From NCBI RefSeq assembly GCF_900107415.1, contig NZ_FNPX01000003.1, forward strand, positions 215,527-279,526: a stretch of 64,000 nucleotides of DNA, read 5' to 3'. The stretch is from Jannaschia faecimaris (GTDB lineage Bacteria > Pseudomonadota > Alphaproteobacteria > Rhodobacterales > Rhodobacteraceae). The position numbers and the translations under genes were made by a program. Positions 27,128-36,920 of this stretch are shown here, in pieces (the first letter of the stretch is position 1; every line of letters begins with the position of its first letter). The notes beneath the pieces were generated by a model. It did not search any database. It saw only the letters and a list, made by a program, of their open reading frames with translations, and was not told the DNA's origin.

Positions 27128-29638
27128 TCAGCCTACGCGGCGCTCGGCTTCCTCGGTATAGCGGCTGTCTGCGGCCAAGGCGAAGACGCCACGGCTGACC
27201 TTGCGGATTGTACCGTCGCGCAACAGCTGACCAAAGCCCCGCAGACCGTCTTCGCGGCTCATGTCTTCGACCGCTTCAGCAGCGAGATGCAGCAAGCGAG
27301 GGCGCGAAAAGCTGTCCTGTCCCATGATCTTGGTGCTGTAGACGGCGGCGGCCTCCAGGATGTCGGACAGGTCGCTGGCCCCTACGTCTGTCGCGAAGGC
27401 CTCGAAATCCTCGGCTCCGGCCAGTGCTTCGTCGCGCTCCTCAACTTCGGCGGTGCGGGGCGCGCGGCGCGGCTGAACCGGGGCCACATCGGCGGCTGGC
27501 GTCTCGGTGACACGCTGTTCAGACACGAGGACCAGTGGCGCAGGGCGCTCCGGCCGGGGTGTCCGCGCCTCGACCGAGGGTGCATTGCGGCGCGGGCGCA
27601 CCGTGCTGGCCAGATCGGCGCGATACACATCGGTTTCGGTTTCGGCTTTCTCCTCGACCGGGCCGTCGGCGCGGCGTGCGGCCACAGCGGCCTTCAAGTG
27701 TGAGATATTGGCATGACGGCGCGAGGTATCCTCGCCCGAAAGACGACTATCAGTGGCGGCAAAAAGACGCTCCATGTCCGGAGCCGACGGCACGACAGTA
27801 TGGTTGTCCTTAGTATGGTCGTCCTCGTCTTCGCGCGCATTTTCGCCGTCATCGGCGGGCATCTCGTCAGTCGCGTCCTGTTCCGCTGTCTTAACGTCCA
27901 CAAGCTCGTCTTCCATGGGCTCATCGTCCGCGGCTTCGGCGTTGACGACCGTCTCCTCCGTTTCATCAACGGCCTCTTCGCTGTGGTCGTCTTCAGTCAT
28001 CACGCCCGCTTCAACGACGTCCGTGCTGTCCTCGACGGAAACGTAAGAGGCAAGTTCGGCCTCGAATTTCGCATCGTCCGCGTCGTAGCCCAGGAATGAG
28101 CTAATGAAGTCGTCTTCCTCTTCGTCTTGGTCGACGTCACCGGTGTCCTGAGCCGTTTTGGCTGAAACCTCGTCGGCGCGAATCGCGGCCAACTCGGCCA
28201 AGAGGTCGTCATCTTCGGATGCGTCCTCGGTTCGACCTGCGGTCGGCTCACCGGTCAATCCGGCTTCGATTGAAGCCAGTTCAATCGTCAGATCATCGTC
28301 ATCCGAACCGCCGCCTGTCTCGTCGTCGTATTCGTCAATAATGGCCATGCCGTCAGTGGCGTCATCCCTGGATTCGGCGTGTGCGGCGGCAAGTGCCGCG
28401 GCTTCGGCTTCGGCCTGAACTTGGCGGACTCTGCGGATGCGGATGCGGCGTTCCTGACGGGGCGACAAGGTCTCGTCGGCTGTGTCTTCTTCGGTCGAAA
28501 GGTCTTCATCTGCGGTCTCTTCAGAGGTAATCTCCGCCTCTCCTGTCGCCGGCTCTTCTTGCTCGGCGGGGGCGGTCGTTACCGTATCTTCGGTGGCCTC
28601 CGCCGCAACTGTGTCGCCGCCGGTTGCGTCTAGTTCGGCGGGGAATATCCCGGCCAGATCGTCGGCCATTGCATCTTCGCTGTCGCTGTCGCTTTCCCAT
28701 ATGTCGGAGCTGCCGATCGCGTCGGATGTATTGTCTTCCTCGTCGAAAATGGGTGTCTCGTTCTCCACTTCGGCGATAGGAGCCTCACCCTCCACTTCGG
28801 CAAACGGTGCGTCATCCAACGCGTCTGCGGCAAAAGCGGCGGCAAGCGTGTCTTCGGCCATCTCCGGCTCGGTCGTCATCATGTCGTCGGCATGTTCGTC
28901 CTCGGCATAGGTCGAGTCGGACTGGCGATCTGCTTCAACCACGCCTCGGATGCGGGCCAGTTTGGCGGCAACGCTGTCGTCCTCGACAATTGACTCCGTG
29001 GTGTCTTCGCTGTCTTCCGGAGATTGTTCTTCGGCGGCTTCTTCGGCGGCGTCCGTGAAGAAGGAGGCGGATTCGTCCTCCTCATACTCGTCCGGGCCGA
29101 TCTCATCGGTCGCAGCTTCTGAGGCTACATCGGCCGCAGCCTCTGACGCTACGTGGGCTACGGTTTCCGACGCTACGTCGTCCTCGGCGGGGGCTACTTC
29201 CGCTTCGGCTTCCATGGTGGGCGTCTCGCCCTCTGAATCTGGGACCGGCGATTCGATGTCCGAGGTGTCGACCCGCCCGGCGTCGGCGGCATTTCCCGCC
29301 ATGCCGACCGCAAGTGCGGTCGACGGCTCCCCGGTCGCCGCGTTGGCGTCGAAAGCCGCCGTCATCGCGGCCGCTGCCGGGACGGACGACGGGCGCAAGG
29401 TCACACCATTGTCCTCGGACTGGGCCGTAACCGCATGTTTGGCGCGGGTTTCAGCGATCGTGCGCAACATCGCCATGTCGGGAGTGGGAGGTTCGGCCCC
29501 GAAGAAACGGTCATCGGCGGCCAAGTCACGGAAGTACTCCGCGATGTCGGTCATGGTCGAAAACGGGTCATCAAACCCTTCGAGCGTGCACGAAAAAGTA
29601 CCATAGGCGACGGTAAGAATCTTGTTTGCGGGAACCAT
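27128..29638 (-). CDS. Very acidic 836-aa protein with conserved ends, unknown function
   Basis: The start at 29638 (MVPANKILTVAYGTF) has a GGAGGT site; an earlier ATG at 29653 would add five residues. The first 65 residues (FSCTLEGFDDPFSTM, then IAEYFRDLAADDRFFGAEPP) and the last about 110 (SRPRLLHLAAEAVEDMSRED, then GLRGFGQLLRDGTIRKVSRG) look folded and, as I recall, recur in Rhodobacterales proteins of unknown function. Between them lie some 600 residues dominated by Glu, Asp, Ala and Thr, with weak repeats (VASEA, EVE) and no domain. A basic patch (SPRQERRIRIRRVRQ) sits in the middle. It is likely a largely disordered scaffold or linker protein. It has its own terminator. Confidence 0.85.
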   Translation of the reverse strand: MVPANKILTVAYGTFSCTLEGFDDPFSTMTDIAEYFRDLAADDRFFGAEPPTPDMAMLRTIAETRAKHAVTAQSEDNGVTLRPSSVPAAAAMTAAFDANAATGEPSTALAVGMAGNAADAGRVDTSDIESPVPDSEGETPTMEAEAEVAPAEDDVASETVAHVASEAAADVASEAATDEIGPDEYEEDESASFFTDAAEEAAEEQSPEDSEDTTESIVEDDSVAAKLARIRGVVEADRQSDSTYAEDEHADDMMTTEPEMAEDTLAAAFAADALDDAPFAEVEGEAPIAEVENETPIFDEEDNTSDAIGSSDIWESDSDSEDAMADDLAGIFPAELDATGGDTVAAEATEDTVTTAPAEQEEPATGEAEITSEETADEDLSTEEDTADETLSPRQERRIRIRRVRQVQAEAEAAALAAAHAESRDDATDGMAIIDEYDDETGGGSDDDDLTIELASIEAGLTGEPTAGRTEDASEDDDLLAELAAIRADEVSAKTAQDTGDVDQDEEEDDFISSFLGYDADDAKFEAELASYVSVEDSTDVVEAGVMTEDDHSEEAVDETEETVVNAEAADDEPMEDELVDVKTAEQDATDEMPADDGENAREDEDDHTKDNHTVVPSAPDMERLFAATDSRLSGEDTSRRHANISHLKAAVAARRADGPVEEKAETETDVYRADLASTVRPRRNAPSVEARTPRPERPAPLVLVSEQRVTETPAADVAPVQPRRAPRTAEVEERDEALAGAEDFEAFATDVGASDLSDILEAAAVYSTKIMGQDSFSRPRLLHLAAEAVEDMSREDGLRGFGQLLRDGTIRKVSRGVFALAADSRYTEEAERRVG

Positions 29639-29720
29639 ACGGGCCACCTCCACTATAATCCCGGACGGGAAACCTGTTTCACTTCACCTTAGGACATAAA
29701 CAGGCGATTCCATTCAAATC

Positions 29721-30452
29721 GTGCCCGGATCGGGACCATTTGACGATGACGAGGGCTATTTCTTGCCAGATTCGAAACGGACGGCCAGCATTGGTGACAT
29801 TCCCCAGACATTGGTCGGTGGGGGGCCGGTTACCACTGCGATCCTTGAAATTGCCTTAAGATACGCGCCACGGCTCATCGCGGTGGACAGCGGGGCGGAT
29901 GCGATTCTGTCCGAGGGGAAGGTGCCTGATCGTGTGGTCGGGGACCTCGACTCGATATCCGATCGGGCGCTGGAGGCCTTTGCCGACGTCCTGTGCCTTA
30001 TTTCGGAACAGGACAGTACGGATTTCGCCAAGGCTCTGCGAACCTGCCCGTCCCCGCTGACCATCGCGGTGGGGTTCATCGGAGCGCGGGCCGATCACTT
30101 TCTGTCGGTTCTGACAGAGATGGCGCGGACCCGGGCACCCGTAGTATTGCTGGGAGAAGAGGAGTGCATCTGCGTCCTGCCGCCGGATCTGACCCTGGAC
30201 CTTGTTGCGGGGACTCGCGTCTCGCTCTGGCCCCTTGGGCCCGCGTCGGGTGTATCCAGCGGCCTGCGGTGGCCAATCGATGGGATCGACTTTGACCCCG
30301 CCACGCGCACCGGAACCTCCAACGAGGCGACAGGAGCGGTTACTCTGACCATGCGCGGGGACATGGTGTTGCTGTTGCCTGCGGCGGAATTGCCGAAACT
30401 TCTGTCTGCGATGCAATCCCCCCCTCGCGGCGCGGGCGTGGTGGAGGTATAA
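29721..30452 (+). CDS. Thiamine diphosphokinase
   Basis: Makes thiamine diphosphate from thiamine and ATP. The 243-residue protein shows the TPK motifs VDSGADAIL, VGDLDSIS (residues 73-80), EQDSTDFAKAL, and a late TSNEATGAVTL in the C-terminal thiamine-binding beta domain. The start is the GTG at 29721 and is uncertain; the first 25 residues are not conserved and an internal TTG is possible. Divergent from the acidic-protein gene; rpiA follows 27 bases after the stop. Confidence 0.87.
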   Translation: MPGSGPFDDDEGYFLPDSKRTASIGDIPQTLVGGGPVTTAILEIALRYAPRLIAVDSGADAILSEGKVPDRVVGDLDSISDRALEAFADVLCLISEQDSTDFAKALRTCPSPLTIAVGFIGARADHFLSVLTEMARTRAPVVLLGEEECICVLPPDLTLDLVAGTRVSLWPLGPASGVSSGLRWPIDGIDFDPATRTGTSNEATGAVTLTMRGDMVLLLPAAELPKLLSAMQSPPRGAGVVEV

Positions 30453-30479
30453 CCCGCCTCAGAGAGCAGGGAGTCCATC

Positions 30480-31268
30480 ATGTCCGCCAAACCGAACCCC
30501 ATCGACATGGCCAAATACGTCTCGGCGAAGCGTGCGATGGACTATGTACAGGACGGCATGCGCATAGGTCTGGGCACCGGCTCAACCGCTGCCTGGATGG
30601 TCCGTTGCCTGGGCGAGATGATCCGCCAGGACGGGCTGCGCGTGACCGGTGTGCCGACGTCGCGCCGCACTGCCGATCTAGCGCGCGAGTGCGGCGTACC
30701 GGTTGCAACGCTTGAAGACGTGAAATGGCTGGATCTGACAATCGACGGGGCCGACGAATTCGACCCCGACCTCAGCCTGATCAAGGGCGGTGGCGGCGCG
30801 CTCCTGCAGGAGAAGATCGTGGCAACGGCGTCGGACATGATGGTTGTCATCACCGACAAGTCCAAGCAGGTCGACCATCTGGGGGCATTCCCGTTGCCGG
30901 TGGAGGTCATCCCCTTCGGATGGCAGACGACCAAGGCCCTGATCGAAGAAAGCCTGATTGGCATGGACGTCGCGGGCCGGCAGGTCACGCTACGTCTCAA
31001 TCGTGATGCGCCCTATCGCACGGACGAGAGCAATATGATCCTTGATCTTCATCTGCGCCGCATCGGCAACCCGCGCCAGCTTTCGTTGGTCCTCAACCAG
31101 ATTCCGGGCGTGGTGGAGAACGGCCTGTTCCTTGATATCTGCGATGTGGTCATCATGGGCGATGCCGACGGTGGCGTCGAAGTGCGCGACATCAACAATG
31201 GTTCGGTCAGCCAGGAGCGTATCGATCTTCGTGAGGAAGATAACATCTTCGTGTCGGTCGCTGACTGA
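30480..31268 (+). CDS. rpiA: Ribose-5-phosphate isomerase A
   Basis: Interconverts ribose-5-phosphate and ribulose-5-phosphate in the pentose phosphate pathway. The 262-residue protein has GLGTGSTAAWMV (phosphate loop), DLTIDGADEFD with catalytic Asp and Glu nearby, and KGGGGALLQEKIV. The ATG at 30480 is preceded by AGGGAG. A hairpin (31272-31290) follows the stop. Confidence 0.95.
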   Translation: MSAKPNPIDMAKYVSAKRAMDYVQDGMRIGLGTGSTAAWMVRCLGEMIRQDGLRVTGVPTSRRTADLARECGVPVATLEDVKWLDLTIDGADEFDPDLSLIKGGGGALLQEKIVATASDMMVVITDKSKQVDHLGAFPLPVEVIPFGWQTTKALIEESLIGMDVAGRQVTLRLNRDAPYRTDESNMILDLHLRRIGNPRQLSLVLNQIPGVVENGLFLDICDVVIMGDADGGVEVRDINNGSVSQERIDLREEDNIFVSVAD

Positions 31269-31271
31269 ATG

Positions 31272-31290
31272 ACCGGCTGACAGAGCCGGT
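31272..31290 (+). terminator. Hairpin after rpiA
   Basis: Perfect seven-base arms ACCGGCT and AGCCGGT with a five-base loop start three bases after the rpiA stop. No T-run follows, so this may be a 3-prime stabilising hairpin rather than a full terminator. Confidence 0.4.
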
Positions 31291-31486
31291 AGAGTACCGC
31301 CTGGTTGAGGGCAAACTGTAGCTGTGCTTGGTCAACAGGCTTCGGAAGCGGGTGCCCCGCCAGCTTGTTTGGTGGGTCTGACTGCGCATGAACGCACTTC
31401 CGCCTCCCTATCCTCCGCACCGACGCACCGTTGCTTGCTTGGGCCAGCCGCCCTAGGTCTCTTCAGGCAGATCAAGGAGCGCCCTC

Positions 31487-32845
31487 ATGGAATTCGACTA
31501 CGATCTCTTCGTCATTGGCGGGGGCTCCGGCGGGGTTCGCGCCGCGCGCCTGACCGCACAGGATGGCTACAAGGTCGCGCTGGCCGAAGAGAGCCGCATG
31601 GGCGGCACCTGCGTGATCAGAGGCTGCGTTCCGAAGAAGTTGATGGTCTTCGCCTCGGAATATCCGGAAGCCGTTGGCCTGGCGCGCGCCTATGGCTGGG
31701 ACGCGAAGCTCGGGGATTTCGACTGGGGTGCCTTCAGCGGTCACCTGAACCGGGAACTGGACCGGCTGGAAGGCATCTACGAGACCAATGCCGAAAGGGC
31801 CGGGGTCGAGATTTTCCATTCCCGCGCAACCGTTCAGGATGCCCATACGGTCATGTTGGCCGGCGGCAAGACTTTCACCGCCAAGCACATCCTGATCGCC
31901 GCCGGTGGCCGCCCAATCCGCCCTGACGTGGACGGGGGCGAATTGGGCATGGTGTCTGATGACGTGTTCAGCATGAAGGAACTGCCGAAAAAGCTGCTGA
32001 TTATCGGGGGCGGCTACATCGGATGCGAGATGGCTGGCATCTTCAACGGGCTGGGCGTCGAGACGTCCATGTTCATTCGCGGAGCGCAGATACTCCGCGG
32101 CTTCGACGAAGAGGCGCGCGGCCACATCGCAGACAGCATGGAACGGCTTGGTGTGACCATCCACACCGGTTGTGCCCCTACGGAGATTGAGGCGCGCGGC
32201 GGGAAGATCTGGGTCAAGGGCTCCAACGGTCATCAGGAGGAGTACGACGACATCCTTTGGGCGACGGGCCGAAAGCCCAACACCGAGGGTTTGATCGCCG
32301 AGGATGTGGGCGTGAAGCTGGATCGCAAGGGTTCCATCTGCGTGGATGAGTATAGCCAGACCGATGTACCCTCGATCTACGCGATCGGAGACATCACCGG
32401 TCGGGTCGAGCTGACGCCGGTCGCCATCCGCGAGGGCGTCGCCTTCCACGAAACAGTGTTCCGGGGCAACAAGACGCCCGTTGACCACGAGCTGATCCCC
32501 ACCGCTGTCTTCACCCAACCCGAGATGGGCACCGTCGGCCTGACGGAGGAAGAGGCCGTGGAGCAGGAGCCGACGCTGGTCTACGCAAGCGCTTTCCGCC
32601 CGATGCAACAGGCCTTCGCCGGCGGGGAGGAACGCGTTCTATTCAAGATGCTCGTCAGCAAGGAGACGGATATGGTGCTGGGCGTCCACATCGTCGGCCC
32701 CGCCGCGGGCGAGATGATCCAGTTCGTCGGCGTCGCTCTCAAGATGGGCGCGACGAAGGCCGATTTCGACCGCACCTGCGCGGTGCATCCGACCATGGCC
32801 GAGGAACTGGTAACCCTCAAGGAGCCTGTGCGCGTACTGGATTGA
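31487..32845 (+). CDS. gor: Glutathione-disulfide reductase
   Basis: Reduces GSSG with NADPH to maintain the thiol pool. The 452-residue flavoprotein has the FAD site LFVIGGGSGGVRAAR, the redox-active disulfide GGTCVIRGCVPKKL (Cys42 and Cys47), the NADPH site IIGGGYIGCEMAGIFNG, and the C-terminal HPTMAEE with the catalytic His-Glu. The ATG at 31487 follows an AAGGAG site. The family otherwise includes trypanothione and mercuric reductases, but CVIRGCVPKK is typical of plant/alphaproteobacterial GR. Confidence 0.94.
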   Translation: MEFDYDLFVIGGGSGGVRAARLTAQDGYKVALAEESRMGGTCVIRGCVPKKLMVFASEYPEAVGLARAYGWDAKLGDFDWGAFSGHLNRELDRLEGIYETNAERAGVEIFHSRATVQDAHTVMLAGGKTFTAKHILIAAGGRPIRPDVDGGELGMVSDDVFSMKELPKKLLIIGGGYIGCEMAGIFNGLGVETSMFIRGAQILRGFDEEARGHIADSMERLGVTIHTGCAPTEIEARGGKIWVKGSNGHQEEYDDILWATGRKPNTEGLIAEDVGVKLDRKGSICVDEYSQTDVPSIYAIGDITGRVELTPVAIREGVAFHETVFRGNKTPVDHELIPTAVFTQPEMGTVGLTEEEAVEQEPTLVYASAFRPMQQAFAGGEERVLFKMLVSKETDMVLGVHIVGPAAGEMIQFVGVALKMGATKADFDRTCAVHPTMAEELVTLKEPVRVLD

Positions 32846-33024
32846 GCGGTGGTTTCACCGGCGGACAAGGCGGTCGCCAAGCCGTCTTGCGCCGCACAAT
32901 CCGGGTGCCCGCGTCAAATCGCGCCGCCTTGCCGTGTCCGATGCCTGCCTTACCTGCTTGAACTTCCCTCTCGGGGGGCCAATGTTACACGGCAGCAATT
33001 GATTATGACGAAGGGACGATCCTG

Positions 33025-34191
33025 ATGGCAGGTAGCGGAGGCCCCTGGGGGGGCGGCGGCAATTCTGGCGGTGGCACCGGCGGCGATGATAATCGCGGCT
33101 CCGACCGCCCGGACGGCGGGCGCAGACCCCCGAACCGGGGGCAGCAAGGCGTGCCCGAGATCGACCAACTCGTCAAAAAGGGGCAGGATCAGCTCCGCGT
33201 CTTGATGGGCGGACGGGGCGGCGGTTCCGGTGGGGGCGGAAATGGAGGCGGCGGCTTCGAGATCAACCGTCCCATGATCGGCATCGGCATCATTGCCTTG
33301 GTGGCGTTCTGGCTGTTTTCCAGCTTTTATACGGTCCGCCCCGAAGAACGGTCCGTCGAACTGTTTCTGGGCGAGTTTTCCAGTATCGGCGAGTCGGGGC
33401 TGAACTTTGCACCTTGGCCCGTGGTCAGCGCCGAGGTGATCGCGGTTACGACGGAACGCTCCGTCGACATCGGTCAAAACCGGGGCAGCCGCACCGAACA
33501 GGGTTTGATGCTGACGGGTGATGAAAACGTTGTGGACATCGACTTTCAGGTCGTCTGGAACATCACGGATCCAGCGATGTTCCTGTTCAACCTTGCGGCA
33601 CCCGATGCTACCATTCGCGCGGTGTCAGAATCCGCCATGCGCGAGATTGTCGCGCGATCCCAGCTGGCACCTATCCTCAACCGTGACCGAGGCATCATTG
33701 CCGACGAACTACGCGAGCTAATCCAGACAACGCTCGACAGCTACGATTCCGGGATGCAGGTCCTGCGGGTGAACTTTGACCGGGCCGATCCGCCCGAAGA
33801 GGTGATCGACGCCTTCCGCGAAGTACAGGCCGCCGAGCAGGAGCGTGACCGTCTGCAGTCCGACGCTGACCGGTATGCGAACCAGGTTCTGGCCGGCGCG
33901 CGCGGTGAAGCGGCTCAGCTTCTCGAAGAAGCCGAGGCGTATCGTGCCCGTGTCGTCAACGAAGCGACTGGTGAAGCGAGCCGTTTCACCGCCGTTCTGG
34001 GTGAATACGCCAATGCACCTGAAGTGACGCGCAAGCGTCTCTATCTCGAAACGATGGAGCAGGTGCTGGGCGACGTAGACAAGATTATCATCGACAGCGA
34101 CGTCGGCGGCGGCGGAGGACAGGGTATCGTCCCTTACCTGCCCCTTAACGAACTGCGCGGCGGCCGCGCGACCCAAGGGGGGTCCAACTGA
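33025..34191 (+). CDS. hflK: FtsH protease activity modulator HflK
   Basis: Membrane SPFH-domain partner of HflC that regulates the FtsH protease. The 388-residue protein has a Gly/Pro-rich cytoplasmic N-terminus (residues 1-85), one TM helix (about 88-103), then the periplasmic SPFH/band 7 domain (YTVRPEERSVELFLGEF, LTGDENVVDIDFQVVWNI). A long helical region with VQAAEQERDRLQSDA follows. The stop overlaps the hflC start (TGATG). Confidence 0.95.
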   Translation: MAGSGGPWGGGGNSGGGTGGDDNRGSDRPDGGRRPPNRGQQGVPEIDQLVKKGQDQLRVLMGGRGGGSGGGGNGGGGFEINRPMIGIGIIALVAFWLFSSFYTVRPEERSVELFLGEFSSIGESGLNFAPWPVVSAEVIAVTTERSVDIGQNRGSRTEQGLMLTGDENVVDIDFQVVWNITDPAMFLFNLAAPDATIRAVSESAMREIVARSQLAPILNRDRGIIADELRELIQTTLDSYDSGMQVLRVNFDRADPPEEVIDAFREVQAAEQERDRLQSDADRYANQVLAGARGEAAQLLEEAEAYRARVVNEATGEASRFTAVLGEYANAPEVTRKRLYLETMEQVLGDVDKIIIDSDVGGGGGQGIVPYLPLNELRGGRATQGGSN

Positions 34192-35132
34192 TGAAACGCT
34201 CCGCACTTCTTCTGCCGATCGCGGCAGTCGCCCTTGCCCTGATTTTCTCGTCCCTTTTCGTAGTCGACGAACGTCAGAAGGCACTGGTCTTGCAGTTTGG
34301 TCGCGTCATTGACGTCAAGGAAGACCCCGGCCTGGCCTTCAAACTCCCCTTCATTCAGGAGGTCGTTTACTATGACGACCGGATCCTGTCGCGCGACGTG
34401 GACCCGCTGGAAGTCACACCATCCGACGATCGTCGATTGGTCGTGGATGCCTTCGCGCGCTTCCGTATCACCGACGTTGAACGGTTTCGTCAGGCTGTCG
34501 GTACCGGCGGTCTGGCCACGGCAGAACAGCGGCTCGACCTGATCCTTCGGTCCGAGTTGCGCGAAGTTCTGGGTTCGGTGTCGTCCAATGACATCCTGTC
34601 GGAAGACCGGGTTGCGTTGATGCTTCGTATCGCGACGGGGGCCCGCGCCGAGGCTTCGTCGCTCGGGCTTCAGATCATCGATGTGCGTCTTAAGCGCACC
34701 GATCTGCCCGCGCAGAACCTCGATGCCACGTTTGCGCGGATGCGGGCCGAGCGGGAACGCGAGGCCGCGGACGAAGTCGCCCGCGGTCAGGAAGCGGCCC
34801 AGCGGATCCGGGCCCAGGCCGACCGGACCGTGGTCGAACTGACGTCGGATGCCGCCCGTGACGCGGAAATCGCACGTGGTGAAGCCGATGCTCGGCGCAA
34901 CGCGATCTATGCGAATGCGTTCAATGCGGACCCCGAGTTCTTTGAATTCTACCGCTCGCTAACAGCCTACACGCGCGCGCTTCAAGGATCGAACTCGACA
35001 ATGGTCATGTCGCCAGATTCGGAGTTTTTCGACTATCTGAAAACTGACCGGATCGTCGATCGCTCCGATGCTGCACAGCGGGAAGTCAATTCTGCCCGAC
35101 CCACGGTTGCGGCACCGGCAACAGGGAACTGA
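34191..35132 (+). CDS. hflC: Protease modulator HflC
   Basis: Partner of HflK in the cage that surrounds FtsH. The 313-residue protein has an N-terminal TM anchor (about residues 5-24), FVVDERQKALVLQFGRVI, the SPFH domain and a coiled helical stretch with RMRAEREREAADEVARGQEAA. Start and hflK stop overlap by one base. A strong terminator follows at 35153-35182. Confidence 0.95.
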   Translation: MKRSALLLPIAAVALALIFSSLFVVDERQKALVLQFGRVIDVKEDPGLAFKLPFIQEVVYYDDRILSRDVDPLEVTPSDDRRLVVDAFARFRITDVERFRQAVGTGGLATAEQRLDLILRSELREVLGSVSSNDILSEDRVALMLRIATGARAEASSLGLQIIDVRLKRTDLPAQNLDATFARMRAEREREAADEVARGQEAAQRIRAQADRTVVELTSDAARDAEIARGEADARRNAIYANAFNADPEFFEFYRSLTAYTRALQGSNSTMVMSPDSEFFDYLKTDRIVDRSDAAQREVNSARPTVAAPATGN

Positions 35133-35152
35133 CTTTCAAATCAACGAACACG

Positions 35153-35182
35153 AAGGCCGTCCTTATAAGGACGGCCTTTTTT
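35153..35182 (+). terminator. Terminator after hflC
   Basis: Ten-base arms AAGGCCGTCC and GGACGGCCTT with a four-base loop, followed by a T-run. Clear intrinsic terminator separating hflKC from degP. Confidence 0.88.
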
Positions 35183-35430
35183 CGTGGCCGGCGTATGCGT
35201 TGTGGCCGGGCGTCGGGACTGCATAGCGCTTGAGGATTTTCGCCCACGGCGGCCTAGTCGCGCCGTGCCCCTTGGCGACCGGGTTGCGCAGCCCTACTTT
35301 GATCAACGACGCGCTCTCACACCCACGTGATCGCGCATAAGTTGAAAAATTGCGGACCGATGCGAACATGCAACGGACCAGACGCTCATTTCGTACGAGC
35401 GCGAACAGGTATCTCACGGAGGGGACTTCC

Positions 35431-36897
35431 TTGACCAAAGACACCAACCTGCAAAGACCTACTACCGACGCTTTTCGCGCGCTGACGGCCTTCATGCTTG
35501 GGCTTGCGATGCTGATCGCATCCAGCATGGCCGCAGTGGCGCAGCGCGCACCCGACACTTTCGCTGACCTTGTTGATCAGGTCTCGGGCGCAGTCGTGAA
35601 TATCACGACAAACACGACCGTCGCCGTCGGCGCACGGGGCCCGAATTCCGGTAATCCGCTCGAAGATTTCTTCGAGGAGTTTCGCCGCCGGGGAGCCCCA
35701 GACGGCGCTCCGGAAGGCCCTCCGACCCGCCGCGGAAGCGCGTTGGGTTCGGGCTTCGTGATCAGTGAAGACGGCTATATTGTCACCAACAACCACGTCA
35801 TCGAGAACGCGGACGAGATCCTGATCGAGTTCTTCACGGGCGATGAATTGCCGGCAACGCTGATTGGCACGGACCCCAACACCGACATCGCCCTTCTCAA
35901 GGTCGAGGCGGAAGAGCCGCTGCCGTTCGTGCAGTTTGGGGATTCCACCGCGATGCGGACCGGCGATTGGGTCATGGCGATGGGGAACCCCTTGGGTCAG
36001 GGCTTCTCGGTTTCCGCTGGCATCGTTTCGTCCGTCGGGCGAGAGCTCCAAGGGGCGTATGACGATTACATCCAGACCGACGCGGCCATCAATCGGGGCA
36101 ACTCGGGCGGCCCGCTGTTCAACATGGACGGCAACGTCATCGGCGTGAACACTGCAATCCTGTCGCCCACCGGCGGCTCGATCGGCATCGGTTTCGCGAT
36201 GTCCTCCAACGTCGTGACCAATGTCGTCGATCAGTTGCAGGAGTTCGGCGAAACACGTCGCGGATGGCTGGGTGTGCGCATTCAGGATGTGGACGCTGAA
36301 CTGGCCGAGGCCTTGGGTCTTGAGCGCGCACGTGGTGCGTTGGTGACCGACGTGCCCGAGGGGCCCGCCAAGGACGCGGGGATCGAGCCGCGTGACGTCA
36401 TCCTGACGTTCGACGGAAGCGATGTCGCCGACACCAAGGAGTTGGTCCGTACGGTCGGCAATGCGCCTGTCGACAAGGCCGTTCGCGTCGTCATCTTCCG
36501 CGACGGCGAAACCCAGACGATCCTTGTGACCTTGGGTCGCCGAGAGGAGGCTGAAAGTGCCGTCCCGGCTTCTGCCATTGAGGAAGAGCCGATCGAGAGT
36601 ACGATCATGGGTCTGACCGTATCGTCCCTCACGGACGAACTGCGCGGCCAGCTTGGTCTTGAGGACGACGCCTCCGGCCTTGTCGTGACCGACATCGACC
36701 AGGACACGCCCGCTTATGAAAAGGGCTTGCGCGCCGGTGACGTGATTGAGGAGGCCGGACAGATCGCCGTGACCAGCGTCACCGATCTGGAAGACCGTAT
36801 CGAAGCCGCCAAGGAGGCAGGGCAGAAGTCGTTCCTTCTCCTGGTCCGTCGTGGCGATGACGCGCGGTTCGTGGCTTTGCCGCTCGACAAAGACTGA
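35431..36897 (+). CDS. degP: Do family periplasmic serine protease DegP/DegQ
   Basis: Periplasmic protease and chaperone for misfolded envelope proteins. From the TTG at 35431, which has a GGAGGGG site, the protein is 488 residues with a signal peptide (about 12-38, ending MAAVAQ). The trypsin-like triad is His122 (TNNHVIEN), Asp152 (NTDIALLKV) and Ser225 (GNSGGPLF). Two C-terminal PDZ domains follow (GWLGVRIQDVD and SGLVVTDIDQDTPAYEKG). An in-frame ATG at 35350 would place 27 extra residues before the signal peptide and was rejected. Confidence 0.93.
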   Translation: MTKDTNLQRPTTDAFRALTAFMLGLAMLIASSMAAVAQRAPDTFADLVDQVSGAVVNITTNTTVAVGARGPNSGNPLEDFFEEFRRRGAPDGAPEGPPTRRGSALGSGFVISEDGYIVTNNHVIENADEILIEFFTGDELPATLIGTDPNTDIALLKVEAEEPLPFVQFGDSTAMRTGDWVMAMGNPLGQGFSVSAGIVSSVGRELQGAYDDYIQTDAAINRGNSGGPLFNMDGNVIGVNTAILSPTGGSIGIGFAMSSNVVTNVVDQLQEFGETRRGWLGVRIQDVDAELAEALGLERARGALVTDVPEGPAKDAGIEPRDVILTFDGSDVADTKELVRTVGNAPVDKAVRVVIFRDGETQTILVTLGRREEAESAVPASAIEEEPIESTIMGLTVSSLTDELRGQLGLEDDASGLVVTDIDQDTPAYEKGLRAGDVIEEAGQIAVTSVTDLEDRIEAAKEAGQKSFLLLVRRGDDARFVALPLDKD

Positions 36898-36920
36898 TCT
36901 CTTACAGCGAGCCATCAAAA

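Noticed and set aside
28482..29606. Long plus-strand Ser/Ala-rich frames opposite the acidic-protein gene
   Set aside because: They mirror the acidic codons (Asp/Glu/Ala read backwards gives Ser/Val/Ala) of the minus-strand gene, which has a ribosome-binding site, conserved ends and a terminator.
35350..35430. Upstream ATG giving a longer DegP
   Set aside because: It would put 27 polar residues before the signal peptide and has no ribosome-binding site, while the TTG at 35431 has a strong one.
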